The notes below the pieces were generated by a model. That model made no database searches and had not been told where the DNA came from. It saw nothing but the letters and a program-made list of their open reading frames with translations. From Nocardioides sp. S5 (lineage in GTDB: Bacteria; Actinomycetota; Actinomycetes; Propionibacteriales; Nocardioidaceae), in the NCBI RefSeq assembly GCF_017310035.1, contig NZ_CP022296.1, positions 620,001 to 684,000 on the forward strand: DNA of 64,000 nucleotides, given 5' to 3'. How positions within the stretch are numbered: the first letter of the stretch is position 1; each line of letters begins with the position of its first letter. Position numbers and translations under genes: made by a program. Positions 1 through 6,918 of this stretch are shown in pieces.

Positions 1-1200
1 CGTGTTGCCGGTGAGCGGGTCGAGGGTGCCGGTGATCTCGCCGATCAGCCCGCCCGTCGCGTCGTCGACCTCGCTGGTCAGGCCGCCGATGGCGCCGCCG
101 GTGATCTCGTCGACCTCGTCGACCAGATTGCCGGTCGTGCCGGTGACCCCGTCGGTGAGGTCCTTGATCGGCTTGCCCGGCTCGGTCGTGGTCGGGTCGG
201 TCTTCGTCGGGTCGGGCAGCGACGTCGTGGCCGGCGTCGGCACGGCGGTGGGCAGCGCCGTCGAGGTGGGCACGGCCGTCGGCAGCGCCTTCAGCTCCTC
301 GGGCACCACGATCCCGGTGAGGTCCTGGCCCGAGACGGGCGCCGCCTCCAGCGTCAGCTCGTCGACGTCGAGCCCGGTGAGCAGGTCGACGGGGGCACTG
401 GTGAGCAGGAAGTCCGGGGTGGCGGTGATGCCGCCGGTGCAGACCGGGCAGGCGCTGCTGACCTCGAGGTCGAGGTCGGTCAGCGTGCGCCCGGCGGCCA
501 GCAGCTCGTCACGCGCGCTCTCGGGCAGCTGCTCCTCGAGCGCGTCGAGCCGCTCGAGGCTGGTGGCGGTGAAGTCACGGGCGCGCTGGGCGTCCTGCTC
601 GACCCCGCGGTCGTAGGACGTCAGCAGGCTGCGTACGCCGGTGCTGGACTGCTCGGTGAAGGCGTCGAGCGTGTCGGGGACGAGCTGCTCGCCCCCACCG
701 TCGCCCGCAGCGAGCTGCTCGAGCTCGGTGAGGCGCTTGTCGGCCTGGGCGAGGAGCGTGCGCCCGCGCTGCGACTCGTCGTCGGCCAGCCGGACCTGGG
801 CGGCCTCGATGCCACGCTTGACGCCGTAGAGCGACTCGCCGGGCAACGACGTCTGCGCGGCGACGGCCATGGTGGCGGTCGCGCCGACCATGGCGACGCC
901 TCCGAGCAACGCGCCGAGGCGGCGGTCGCGACGACGGGTGGTGGCGGGCATCGCGAGGCGCTGCGGGGCGGGCGGCTGGCGCACGAGCGCGGTGTCGGCC
1001 TCGGCCATCAGGCGCTCCCGCAGCGACCCGACGAACTCGGGGCGCGCAGTGACCTCGGGCAGGGACCTCAGGTCGGAGACGACCCCGAGGAGATCGGCGT
1101 ACTTCTGCGCGTCGCGGTCGGTGAGGAGGGAGTCCGCCTCCCGGGAGAGGAGCGCCTCGAACTCGTCGGCACGTCGTCGTGCCGAGAATGCGGCTGTCAT
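1..1200 (-). CDS. DUF5667 domain protein, probable partner of the BldN-like sigma factor (3' end cut off)
   Basis: The frame is open from an ATG at 1200 to the window edge, so 400 codons are visible and the C-terminus is missing. Residues 1 to about 90 are a charged cytoplasmic stretch. One hydrophobic segment follows, then an alpha-helical extracytoplasmic region that begins GESLYGVKRGIEAAQ, which is typical of DUF5667. After that come a Cys pair (CPVC) and a Thr/Pro-rich tail. It starts 79 bp after the sigma gene on the same strand. In Streptomyces the bldN gene is followed by a membrane anti-sigma protein (RsbN). By position and architecture this is likely the cognate membrane anti-sigma factor, but I see no catalytic motif and the anti-sigma role is inference. 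Confidence 0.75.
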   Translation of the reverse strand, partial: MTAAFSARRRADEFEALLSREADSLLTDRDAQKYADLLGVVSDLRSLPEVTARPEFVGSLRERLMAEADTALVRQPPAPQRLAMPATTRRRDRRLGALLGGVAMVGATATMAVAAQTSLPGESLYGVKRGIEAAQVRLADDESQRGRTLLAQADKRLTELEQLAAGDGGGEQLVPDTLDAFTEQSSTGVRSLLTSYDRGVEQDAQRARDFTATSLERLDALEEQLPESARDELLAAGRTLTDLDLEVSSACPVCTGGITATPDFLLTSAPVDLLTGLDVDELTLEAAPVSGQDLTGIVVPEELKALPTAVPTSTALPTAVPTPATTSLPDPTKTDPTTTEPGKPIKDLTDGVTGTTGNLVDEVDEITGGAIGGLTSEVDDATGGLIGEITGTLDPLTGNT

Positions 1201-1279
1201 TGCTCTCGTCCTGTCTGGCTGCTCGTGGGTGCTCCCACCCGGACGAACGAGCGGGAGGAGGTGCGGGTTACGGGTCGGG

Positions 1280-2059
1280 TCACGACTCCCTCAACCCCTC
1301 CGGCATGAGCTTGGCCAGATTCCTTACGCCGCGCAGCTGGAGCTGCTTGACGGCGCCGTCCGAACGCGCGAGCGCGAGCGCCGTCTCGGCGATGGACATC
1401 CCTTGCAGGAACCGCATGATCAGGCACTCGCGCTGCTCGGTCGGCAGCTGGGTGAGCGCCTGGAGCAGGACCTCGTTGGTGAGCCCGGCGATCACCGCGT
1501 CCTCGGGGCCCTCGGTGCTGTCGTCGTGCGGCGTCATGTCCTCGGTCGTCATCTCGAGGCGGGTGCGGCCGGACTTGAAGTGGTCGGTGGTGAGGTTGCG
1601 CGCGATGGTCATCAGCCAGGCGCCGAAGTCCTTGCCCTGCCACCGGAAGTTGTTCATGCTCCGCAGCGCACGGAAGAACGTCTCCGAGGTGAGGTCCTCG
1701 GCGAGCGTCTGCGACCGGGTGCGGTAGTAGAGGAAGCGGTAGACCGAGGCCTGGTAGTGGTCGTAGAGGAGGCCGAACGCCTCCTTGTCGCCGGCGCGGG
1801 CCAGCTCGACGAGGGCGATCAGCCGCTCGCGCTCGGCACCGTCGACCTCCGAGGACGTCGCGCGGTCCTCGTCGCCGACGGGGCTGCCGGTCGCACCGGT
1901 GCCGCGGCTCGGCAGCGGGGCGGGTGCGGGGCCGGAGGTGGCGGCCTCGGCCAGCAGCACCTGGGGGACCGGGTGGAGGGACAGCGCGGCGAGGACGGCG
2001 CGCCGGAGCGCGTCCATGCCTTCGTCGAAGGCATGCCCAAGGTCGTGTGATGACCGCAT
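1280..2059 (-). CDS. ECF-type sigma factor, BldN-like, with N-terminal extension
   Basis: The protein has 259 residues. Sigma region 2 spans roughly residues 89-165 (FGLLYDHYQASVYRFLYYR, then DFGAWLMTIARN), and region 4 roughly 200-252 (LPTEQRECLIMRFLQGMS, then the recognition helix near SDGAVKQLQLRG). About 85 residues precede region 2, far more than in ordinary ECF factors. Streptomyces BldN carries a comparable pro-sequence that is removed by proteolysis. The ATG at 2059 has the ribosome site GGGAGGGAC, and a -10-like TATCGT lies at 2091-2096 on the minus strand. The DUF5667 gene follows. The promoters it serves cannot be read from this window. Confidence 0.85.
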   Translation of the reverse strand: MRSSHDLGHAFDEGMDALRRAVLAALSLHPVPQVLLAEAATSGPAPAPLPSRGTGATGSPVGDEDRATSSEVDGAERERLIALVELARAGDKEAFGLLYDHYQASVYRFLYYRTRSQTLAEDLTSETFFRALRSMNNFRWQGKDFGAWLMTIARNLTTDHFKSGRTRLEMTTEDMTPHDDSTEGPEDAVIAGLTNEVLLQALTQLPTEQRECLIMRFLQGMSIAETALALARSDGAVKQLQLRGVRNLAKLMPEGLRES

Positions 2060-2145
2060 GCGGTGTCCCTCCCGGTGTGCAGCACCTCACACGATAAGTG
2101 GCCGGAGGGGGAGTTGTGAACCCATCAGTAACTATCAGTTACACC

Positions 2146-3033
2146 TCAGGCGGAGTGCGTACGTCCCCGGACGCTCACGCCCGCGGCGACCGCGCCCGAC
2201 ACGGCGCCGGCGACCGCGGCTGCCACCAGACCGGCGCGGGCGGCCTTGCGCCCGGTGCGGTAGTCGTGGATGCGCCATCCGTGGGCGCGGGCGTGGGCCC
2301 GCAGCCGGGCGTCGGGGTTGATCGCGCACGGGTCGCTGACCATGGACAGCATCGGCAGGTCGTTGCTGGAGTCGGAGTAGGCCGAGCAGCGGGAGAGGTC
2401 GAGGCCCTCTCGGGCCGCGAGCGCCTTGATCGCCTCCGCCTTGGCGGGGCCGTGGAGGAGGTCGCCGACGAGCTGGCCGGTGTAGACGCCGTCGACGTGC
2501 TCGGCGACGGTGCCCATCGCGCCGGTGAGGCCGAGGCGCCGGGCGATGATGCTGGCGATCTCGATGGGCGCGGCCGTCACCAACCACACGCGCTGGCCCT
2601 CGTCGAGGTGGAGCTGAGCCAGGGCACGGGTGCCGGGCCAGATCCGGTGCGCCATCGCCTCGTCGAAGATCTCCTCGCCCAGCTCCTCGAGCTCGGTGGT
2701 GGTGTGCCCGGCGATGAAGGACAGCGCGGAGTTGCGGGCGTCGGTGACGTGCTCGGGGTCCTCGACGCCGACGATGCGGAAGTAGGCCTGCTTCCACGCG
2801 GCCGAGGCGATCTCGCGGGTGGTGAAGAACTGGCGGCGGTGCAGCCCGCGCGCGAAGTGGAAGATGCTGGCGCCCTGCATGACCGTGTTGTCGACGTCGA
2901 AGAAGGCTGCCGCGGTCAGGTCGCTGGGGGTGCTGAGCGCGCTCTCGACCTCCGCCGAGGCCGCCGCCGCCTCGCCCGCGAGAGCCGAGCGCTGCTGCAG
3001 GTTGAGGCGTCGCGGTCGCTCGGACGGGGTCAC
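2146..3033 (-). CDS. HAD-IB family phosphatase (SerB-like)
   Basis: The protein has 295 residues. HAD motif I is DVDNT at residues 46-50 (nucleophile Asp46). Motif II is in WLVTAAPIEIA, and motif IV is SDSSNDLPML. The cap insertion between motifs I and II is the subfamily IB type. A C-terminal Ala/Gly/Val-rich stretch can form one membrane segment. The family hydrolyses phosphoserine, phosphoethanolamine or lysophospholipid-type phosphates; the substrate here is unknown. The GTG start at 3033 lies six bases after a -10 hexamer, so the mRNA is probably leaderless. The upstream region is shared with the divergent acyl-CoA ligase gene. Confidence 0.85.
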   Translation of the reverse strand: MTPSERPRRLNLQQRSALAGEAAAASAEVESALSTPSDLTAAAFFDVDNTVMQGASIFHFARGLHRRQFFTTREIASAAWKQAYFRIVGVEDPEHVTDARNSALSFIAGHTTTELEELGEEIFDEAMAHRIWPGTRALAQLHLDEGQRVWLVTAAPIEIASIIARRLGLTGAMGTVAEHVDGVYTGQLVGDLLHGPAKAEAIKALAAREGLDLSRCSAYSDSSNDLPMLSMVSDPCAINPDARLRAHARAHGWRIHDYRTGRKAARAGLVAAAVAGAVSGAVAAGVSVRGRTHSA

Positions 3034-3039
3034 CCGGCA

Positions 3040-3045
3040 AGCCTA
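3040..3045 (-). promoter_or_regulatory. -10 element, leaderless start of HAD phosphatase gene
   Basis: TAGGCT on the minus strand ends six bases before the GTG at 3033. A plus-strand TAGTCG (3044-3049) overlaps it and may serve the divergent ligase gene. Confidence 0.5.
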
Positions 3046-3064
3046 GTCGTGCAAGGATCTGCCC

Positions 3065-4621
3065 ATGCCGCGCAACGACATCTCCGCGTTCGTGGCCGAG
3101 GCGGCTGCCGACGTGCCGGACCGGCAGGCCCTCGTGGAGAGCGGTGGACGCTCGCTGACGTGGGCCGCGCTCGAGGACGAAGTGGCCCGGATCGCCACCG
3201 GTCTCGGCGTGCACGGCATCCGTGCCGGCCAGCGCGTGATGATCGCCGTCGGCAACCGGATCGAGTTCGTCACCGCCTACCTCGGCGTGCTCCGCGCGCA
3301 GGTCGTCGCCGTCCCGGTCAACCCGCGCTCGGCGCCGGGTGAGGTGGCGAGGATGGTCGCCGACTCCGGCACCCGGCTCGTGATCGCCGACGCCACCGCC
3401 CTCGACGTCGTACGCGAGGGGCTGGCCGAGCTGGCCGCCGCGGGGGAGGTGCCGGCGCCGACCGTGGTGGTCGTCGACGCTGAGCGGGGCGAGGGCGAGC
3501 TCGACTTCGCCGAGCTGCGCGCGGACGTCGTACGTCCCGTGCCCCCGCTGCCCGACCCCGAGAAGCTCGCGGCCCTGCTCTACACCAGCGGCACCTCCGG
3601 GCGCCCGCGGGCGGCGATGCTGAGCCACCGCGCGCTGCTCGCCAACATCGAGCAGGTCGCGGCCGTCGAGCCGCCGATGATGCACGGCGACGACGTCGTG
3701 CTCGGCGTGCTGCCGCTGTTCCACGTCTACGGGCTCAACGCCGTCCTGGGCGGGGTGCTGCGCCACCGGGCGCGACTGCTCCTGGTGGAGAAGTTCGACC
3801 CGCAGGCGGTGCTCGACCTCATCGACGACGAGGCGTGCAGCGTGGTGCCGATCGCGCCGCCGGCCTTCGCCCACTGGCTCCCCGACGAGCACCTGCGCGA
3901 GCGGCTCGGTCCGGTGCGCCTGGTGCTGTCGGGCTCCGCGCCGCTCGAGGCGTCGGTCATCGAGGAGTTCACGGGCATCACCGGCATCCCGGTGCACCAG
4001 GGCTACGGGCTCACCGAGGCCTCTCCGGTCGTCACGAGCACGCTGTGCAGCGCCGACCCGGCGCCCGGCTCCGTGGGCGCCGCGCTGCCCGGCATCGAGC
4101 TGCGCCTGGTCGACGAGACGTGGGGGCAGGTCGAGGGCGAGGACCCCGGCCAGATCCAGGTCCGCGGCGACAACCTCTTCTCCGGCTACTGGCCCGACGG
4201 GGCGGACGGCCCCGACGCCGAGGGCTGGTACGCCACCGGCGACGTCGGCTTCCTCGACGCCAGCGGCGACCTCTTCCTCGTCGACCGGGTCAAGGAGCTG
4301 ATCATCGTCAGCGGCTTCAACGTCTACCCGACCGAGGTCGAGGACGTGATCCGTGAGGTCGACGGCGTCGCCGACGCCGCCGTCATCGGTGCCCCCGACC
4401 CCGAGACGGGCGAGGCCGTGGTGGCGTACGTCGTCGCGTCGCGGCCGATGACCCACCTCGAGGAGGCGGTCCGGGCGCACGCCGTCGTGCGGCTGGCCCG
4501 CTTCAAGCAGCCCACGCGCATCGAGGTCGTCGACGCCCTGCCGCTGACCGTCACCGGCAAGGTGCAGAAGGGTCGCCTGCGCGGCCTCGAGCGTCGTCGG
4601 CAGCTGGGGCTGCTCGAGTGA
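3065..4621 (+). CDS. Acyl-CoA ligase, AMP-binding (long-chain fatty acid type)
   Basis: The protein has 518 residues, full length for the family. The ATP-binding P-loop is LLYTSGTSGRPRAAM (about residues 171-185). The adenylate motif is GYGLTEASPV, the hinge region is YATGDVGF...DRVKELIIVSG, and the C-terminal catalytic lysine is in LTVTGKVQKG. It should activate a carboxylic acid to an acyl-adenylate and transfer it to CoA; the chain length cannot be judged. The ATG at 3065 has a weak AAGGAT site. The gene overlaps the next by four bases (ATGA-type junction), so the two are co-translated. Confidence 0.88.
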   Translation: MPRNDISAFVAEAAADVPDRQALVESGGRSLTWAALEDEVARIATGLGVHGIRAGQRVMIAVGNRIEFVTAYLGVLRAQVVAVPVNPRSAPGEVARMVADSGTRLVIADATALDVVREGLAELAAAGEVPAPTVVVVDAERGEGELDFAELRADVVRPVPPLPDPEKLAALLYTSGTSGRPRAAMLSHRALLANIEQVAAVEPPMMHGDDVVLGVLPLFHVYGLNAVLGGVLRHRARLLLVEKFDPQAVLDLIDDEACSVVPIAPPAFAHWLPDEHLRERLGPVRLVLSGSAPLEASVIEEFTGITGIPVHQGYGLTEASPVVTSTLCSADPAPGSVGAALPGIELRLVDETWGQVEGEDPGQIQVRGDNLFSGYWPDGADGPDAEGWYATGDVGFLDASGDLFLVDRVKELIIVSGFNVYPTEVEDVIREVDGVADAAVIGAPDPETGEAVVAYVVASRPMTHLEEAVRAHAVVRLARFKQPTRIEVVDALPLTVTGKVQKGRLRGLERRRQLGLLE

Positions 4622-4863
4622 GCGCCGAGCCCCGGATCACCTTCTACTCCCGCGTCGGCTGCCACCTCTGCGACGACGCGCGGGCCGTGGTGGCGCGGGT
4701 GTGCGCGGACCTGGGGGAGTCCTTCGTCGAGGTCGACGTGGACAGCGACCCCGACCTCGAGGACCGCTTCGGCGAGGAGGTGCCCGTCACCTTCGTCGAC
4801 GGGCGCCAGCACGACTTCTGGCGTGTGGACGAGGGTCGGTTGCGGGCGGCACTGGGGGCGTGA
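4618..4863 (+). CDS. Glutaredoxin-like thiol-disulfide protein
   Basis: The protein has 81 residues and a single thioredoxin-fold domain. The active site is CHLC near residue 15 (RVGCHLCDDA), followed by the cis-proline segment VPVTFVDG. It is of the DUF836/glutaredoxin-like group. The GTG start overlaps the ligase stop. In other actinobacteria a gene of this kind sits close to rex; here a DUF222/IS110 insert separates the two. A role in redox control near Rex is inference from position only. Confidence 0.85.
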   Translation: MSAEPRITFYSRVGCHLCDDARAVVARVCADLGESFVEVDVDSDPDLEDRFGEEVPVTFVDGRQHDFWRVDEGRLRAALGA

Positions 4864-4887
4864 GCGCGACCGGCGCTACCGTCGTGC

Positions 4888-5076
4888 CTACGCGCGGAGC
4901 GTCCGGATGCCCAGGGCGACCGCCAGCAACAACAAGCCGAGGGACACCGTCGCGACCCAGGCCCACTCCGGGATCGAGTCCACAGGGTCCCAGGCCATCA
5001 GTGCGCCGAGAACCACCAGGACCAGGCCGCCCCGCAAGGCGCCGACGGGTGCGAACTTCGCCTCTGGAGATGCCAT
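4888..5076 (-). CDS. Small membrane protein, unknown function
   Basis: The protein has 62 residues and two predicted membrane helices (about 14-26 and 38-58) separated by a short loop with DPVDSIPEWAW. I recognise no family. The ATG at 5076 lies seven bases after TACGGT on the minus strand, which fits a leaderless transcript and supports expression. It is convergent with the glutaredoxin gene. Confidence 0.6.
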   Translation of the reverse strand: MASPEAKFAPVGALRGGLVLVVLGALMAWDPVDSIPEWAWVATVSLGLLLLAVALGIRTLRA

Positions 5077-5083
5077 GACGCCG

Positions 5084-5089
5084 ACCGTA
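5084..5089 (-). promoter_or_regulatory. -10 element, leaderless start of the 62-residue membrane protein gene
   Basis: TACGGT on the minus strand ends seven bases before the ATG at 5076. This is the TANNNT-N6/7-start pattern that recurs throughout the window. Confidence 0.5.
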
Positions 5090-5159
5090 GCCGATCAGCT
5101 GGGCTGCCCGGTGACGCGGCAGGTCGGACGGCTGGGTCCCGGGGCGGGCGTGCCTGGGG

Positions 5160-5184
5160 CCCCGCCCCCTCGTGGGTGGCGGGG
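5160..5184 (-). terminator. Stem-loop after DUF222/HNH copy 1
   Basis: CCCCGCC at 5160-5166 pairs with GGCGGGG at 5178-5184, just downstream of the minus-strand HNH stop. There is no T-tract, so it acts as a G+C-rich terminator at best. An equivalent stem follows copy 2. Confidence 0.45.
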
Positions 5185-5196
5185 TGTGGGGCGGGG

Positions 5197-6621
5197 TCAT
5201 CTTCGAGGTGACGGGATCCGGGGCGGTTTCGGGTCGGGCGGGTCGAGCGCAGTCGTGCCGGTCCGGTCTCGTCGGTAGCGATGGCCGTGAGGACTCGTCC
5301 ACTCGAACATCCCGGGCGCGACCATGTCGTAGCGCCAGGCGGAGTGGGTCTTGAGGCGGTGGTGGAACCGGCACAACGCACCGAGGTTGTCGGTCTCCGT
5401 GGAGCCGGGCTGTGGCCGACCATCTGCCTCGGCGTCGTGGTCGTACTCGATGACGTGGTCGACGTCGCAACGACGGGCGGGGCGGGTGCACCACGGGAAG
5501 ACGCACATGCGGTCGCGGAGAACCACGCGCTCACGGATGCGGTCCGGGATCTCGTAACCCGGTGCGGCCTTCTCCTGGTTGAGGTCGATGACCGGCCGGA
5601 CCGTGATCTTGGTGCGGGAGTCGCCACACCAGGACCTCAGCTGGTCGAGCAGCAGCAGTCGCTGGCCCTCCTCCAGCCGGCCGGTCGGCCCGAAGACCGT
5701 CGTGTCGCCGGACATGGTGGCGTCGAAGTGAGCGTGGAGCACGACCTCGCGCGCCGCGGGCAAGTCATCGGTGGTTGAGGTGCGAGCGGAGCGAGCCTCG
5801 AAACCACTCGCATGTAGGTCGAGAGCGGTCTGTGTCCGGGCCAGGTCCCCGAGCGCCTTCGCGCGGCGTGCGTCGAGGGACTCGTGCGAGCCAAGGGCCT
5901 TCTGCGTGGCGGCGCCGTGGGCGAGAGCGTGGTGGAGGTCGAGTCCGTCGGCGAGGTCGATCTCGGCCTCGAGCCGGACGGTGCCGGCGAAGTGGACGTC
6001 CTCATCGTGGATGGTCACGTGGCGCGGGTCGACGTGGAGGTAGCCGTCCTCCGGATCAGCGGCCGGGTCGACGCCTGCGAGGTCGAACCGCTTGATCGTC
6101 TCGGCAACGAGGCGGTCCAGCTGGGCGGGCCCGATCCGACCGGCGACGGCGGCGACGTGGGCGTCGACGAACCGGGCGGCTTCCACAGTGAGTGCGGGGG
6201 TGGAGTGGATCGTGACCTCCGCGACGGCCCGAGCGCGCCAGGCAGGAACCGATCCCGTGTGGACCTGGGCCCACAGGCGCGGCAGTCGGTGGCGCAGCTC
6301 GAGGGCGTGCCCGATCAGCTTCTTCGCCGACACGCTGGTGATGCCCAGGACGGCGCCGAGCTCGGCGACGCAGAACTCCGCGACCAGCGGCGTACCCGGT
6401 CCCGCGATGGGCTCCTCGTGCTCACACCCCGCCACGGTGAACGACGCGGCGGAGTGGATGGACTCCGGCGGGTGCAGGTCGGCCCACCGGGCTGCGAGGT
6501 CGAGCTGGCGGGCGGCTTCGGTGTTCTCGATGGCGCGAGACGCCCTGATCGAGGCGAGCAGGGCTGCGGGGCCGAGGGCGTCTGCCCCGGCCTCCGATCC
6601 CCCTTCCAGTTCCTCGATCAT
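5197..6621 (-). CDS. DUF222 / HNH endonuclease-domain protein, copy 1
   Basis: From the ATG at 6621 the protein has 474 residues: a long alpha-helical DUF222 (13E12 repeat) region and a C-terminal HNH nuclease domain (MCVFPWC, then RRCDVDHVIEYDHD, then GALCRFHHRLKTH). The frame can be extended upstream to 6885, but that would run into the IS110 leader and cross the REP half-site, so I reject the longer start. Proteins of this family are repeated in many actinobacterial genomes, and REP13E12 copies of M. tuberculosis serve as phage integration sites. The biological substrate is unknown. A 36-bp REP-like palindrome is fused in frame near the middle (5771-5806). A second, partly diverged copy lies at 53762-55192. 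Confidence 0.85.
   Translation of the reverse strand: MIEELEGGSEAGADALGPAALLASIRASRAIENTEAARQLDLAARWADLHPPESIHSAASFTVAGCEHEEPIAGPGTPLVAEFCVAELGAVLGITSVSAKKLIGHALELRHRLPRLWAQVHTGSVPAWRARAVAEVTIHSTPALTVEAARFVDAHVAAVAGRIGPAQLDRLVAETIKRFDLAGVDPAADPEDGYLHVDPRHVTIHDEDVHFAGTVRLEAEIDLADGLDLHHALAHGAATQKALGSHESLDARRAKALGDLARTQTALDLHASGFEARSARTSTTDDLPAAREVVLHAHFDATMSGDTTVFGPTGRLEEGQRLLLLDQLRSWCGDSRTKITVRPVIDLNQEKAAPGYEIPDRIRERVVLRDRMCVFPWCTRPARRCDVDHVIEYDHDAEADGRPQPGSTETDNLGALCRFHHRLKTHSAWRYDMVAPGMFEWTSPHGHRYRRDRTGTTALDPPDPKPPRIPSPRR
5771..5806. repeat. REP-like palindrome inside the DUF222/HNH gene (copy 1)
   Basis: This is an imperfect 36-bp palindrome beginning GTGGTTGAGG and ending CTCGAAACCAC. Its length is a multiple of three, so the reading frame continues and encodes GFEARSARTSTT. 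Related units lie at 8101-8133, 54342-54377 and 56669-56701. Confidence 0.75.
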
Positions 6622-6681
6622 GCGTTCGATTCTAGAGGACGGGTCCGACAACGGCCTCGAGCCGGCAAGCTCTTGTGGAGG

Positions 6682-6692
6682 GGTCTCGATAC
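6682..6692. repeat. Left half of REP-like target split by IS110 copy 1
   Basis: GGTCTCGATAC directly abuts the element. With the right half at 8016-8053 it rebuilds a palindromic unit of the GGTCTCGATAC...GTCGAGTAGCC class, whose ends are complementary (GGTCTCGA/TCGACCACC-like). Confidence 0.6.
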
Positions 6693-6711
6693 AGGGAGGA
6701 TGGGTTACCCG

Positions 6712-6877
6712 GTCGGGGTCTGACCTATCTCGATACTGGCGCTGCTTGGTGTGGCTGCCTTGAAGTGCGACGTGTCGGCCCCGGCAGGGCTTGTCTGTTC
6801 TGGTGGCCAGGCCGGGCGGGCGTGACCTCATAGGACCCTGAAGAAGTTCCCGTCGCTGTACTGTCCGCCCGACCTGG
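6712..6877 (+). ncRNA. Candidate IS110 bridge RNA, copy 1
   Basis: Two hairpins are visible. In the first, GTCGGGG (6712-6718) pairs with CCCCGGC (6779-6785). Its open loop holds TCTCGATAC (6728-6736), identical to the left target flank at 6684-6692, and on the other side GCGACGT (6767-6773), whose complement matches the right flank CGTCGC (8015-8020) over six bases. In the second, CCAGG and GGGCGG (6807-6819) pair with CCGCCC and CCTGG (6865-6877). Its loop holds CATAGGACC (6829-6837), identical to the element's right end (8007-8015), and CTGT (6861-6864), complementary to ACAG at the left junction (6691-6694). Order and position match IS110 target-binding and donor-binding loops. The RNA ends are not known. 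Confidence 0.65.
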
Positions 6878-6918
6878 AAGGTCATCTTTCACACGATGGT
6901 GAAGGAGACATTTCCAGC

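Noticed and set aside
2113..2120. Rex half-site TTGTGAAC upstream of the sigma factor gene
   Set aside because: The second half-site is absent at the required spacing (CATCAG follows), so it is most likely chance.
2135..4480. 781-codon minus-strand open frame
   Set aside because: It runs through the HAD gene in another frame and antisense to the ligase gene. The translation is low-complexity Arg/Gly/Asp/His, as expected for a shadow in high-G+C DNA.
6622..6885. Longer N-terminus for the DUF222/HNH protein
   Set aside because: It would begin inside the IS110 leader and read through the bridge-RNA hairpins and a REP half-site. The family N-terminus fits the ATG at 6621.
6880..6905. TTTCAC...GTGAAG inverted repeat before the transposase as a Rex site
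   Set aside because: The half-sites are in the opposite order (TTCAC first) to the Rex operator. It is better seen as a leader hairpin of the IS110 element.
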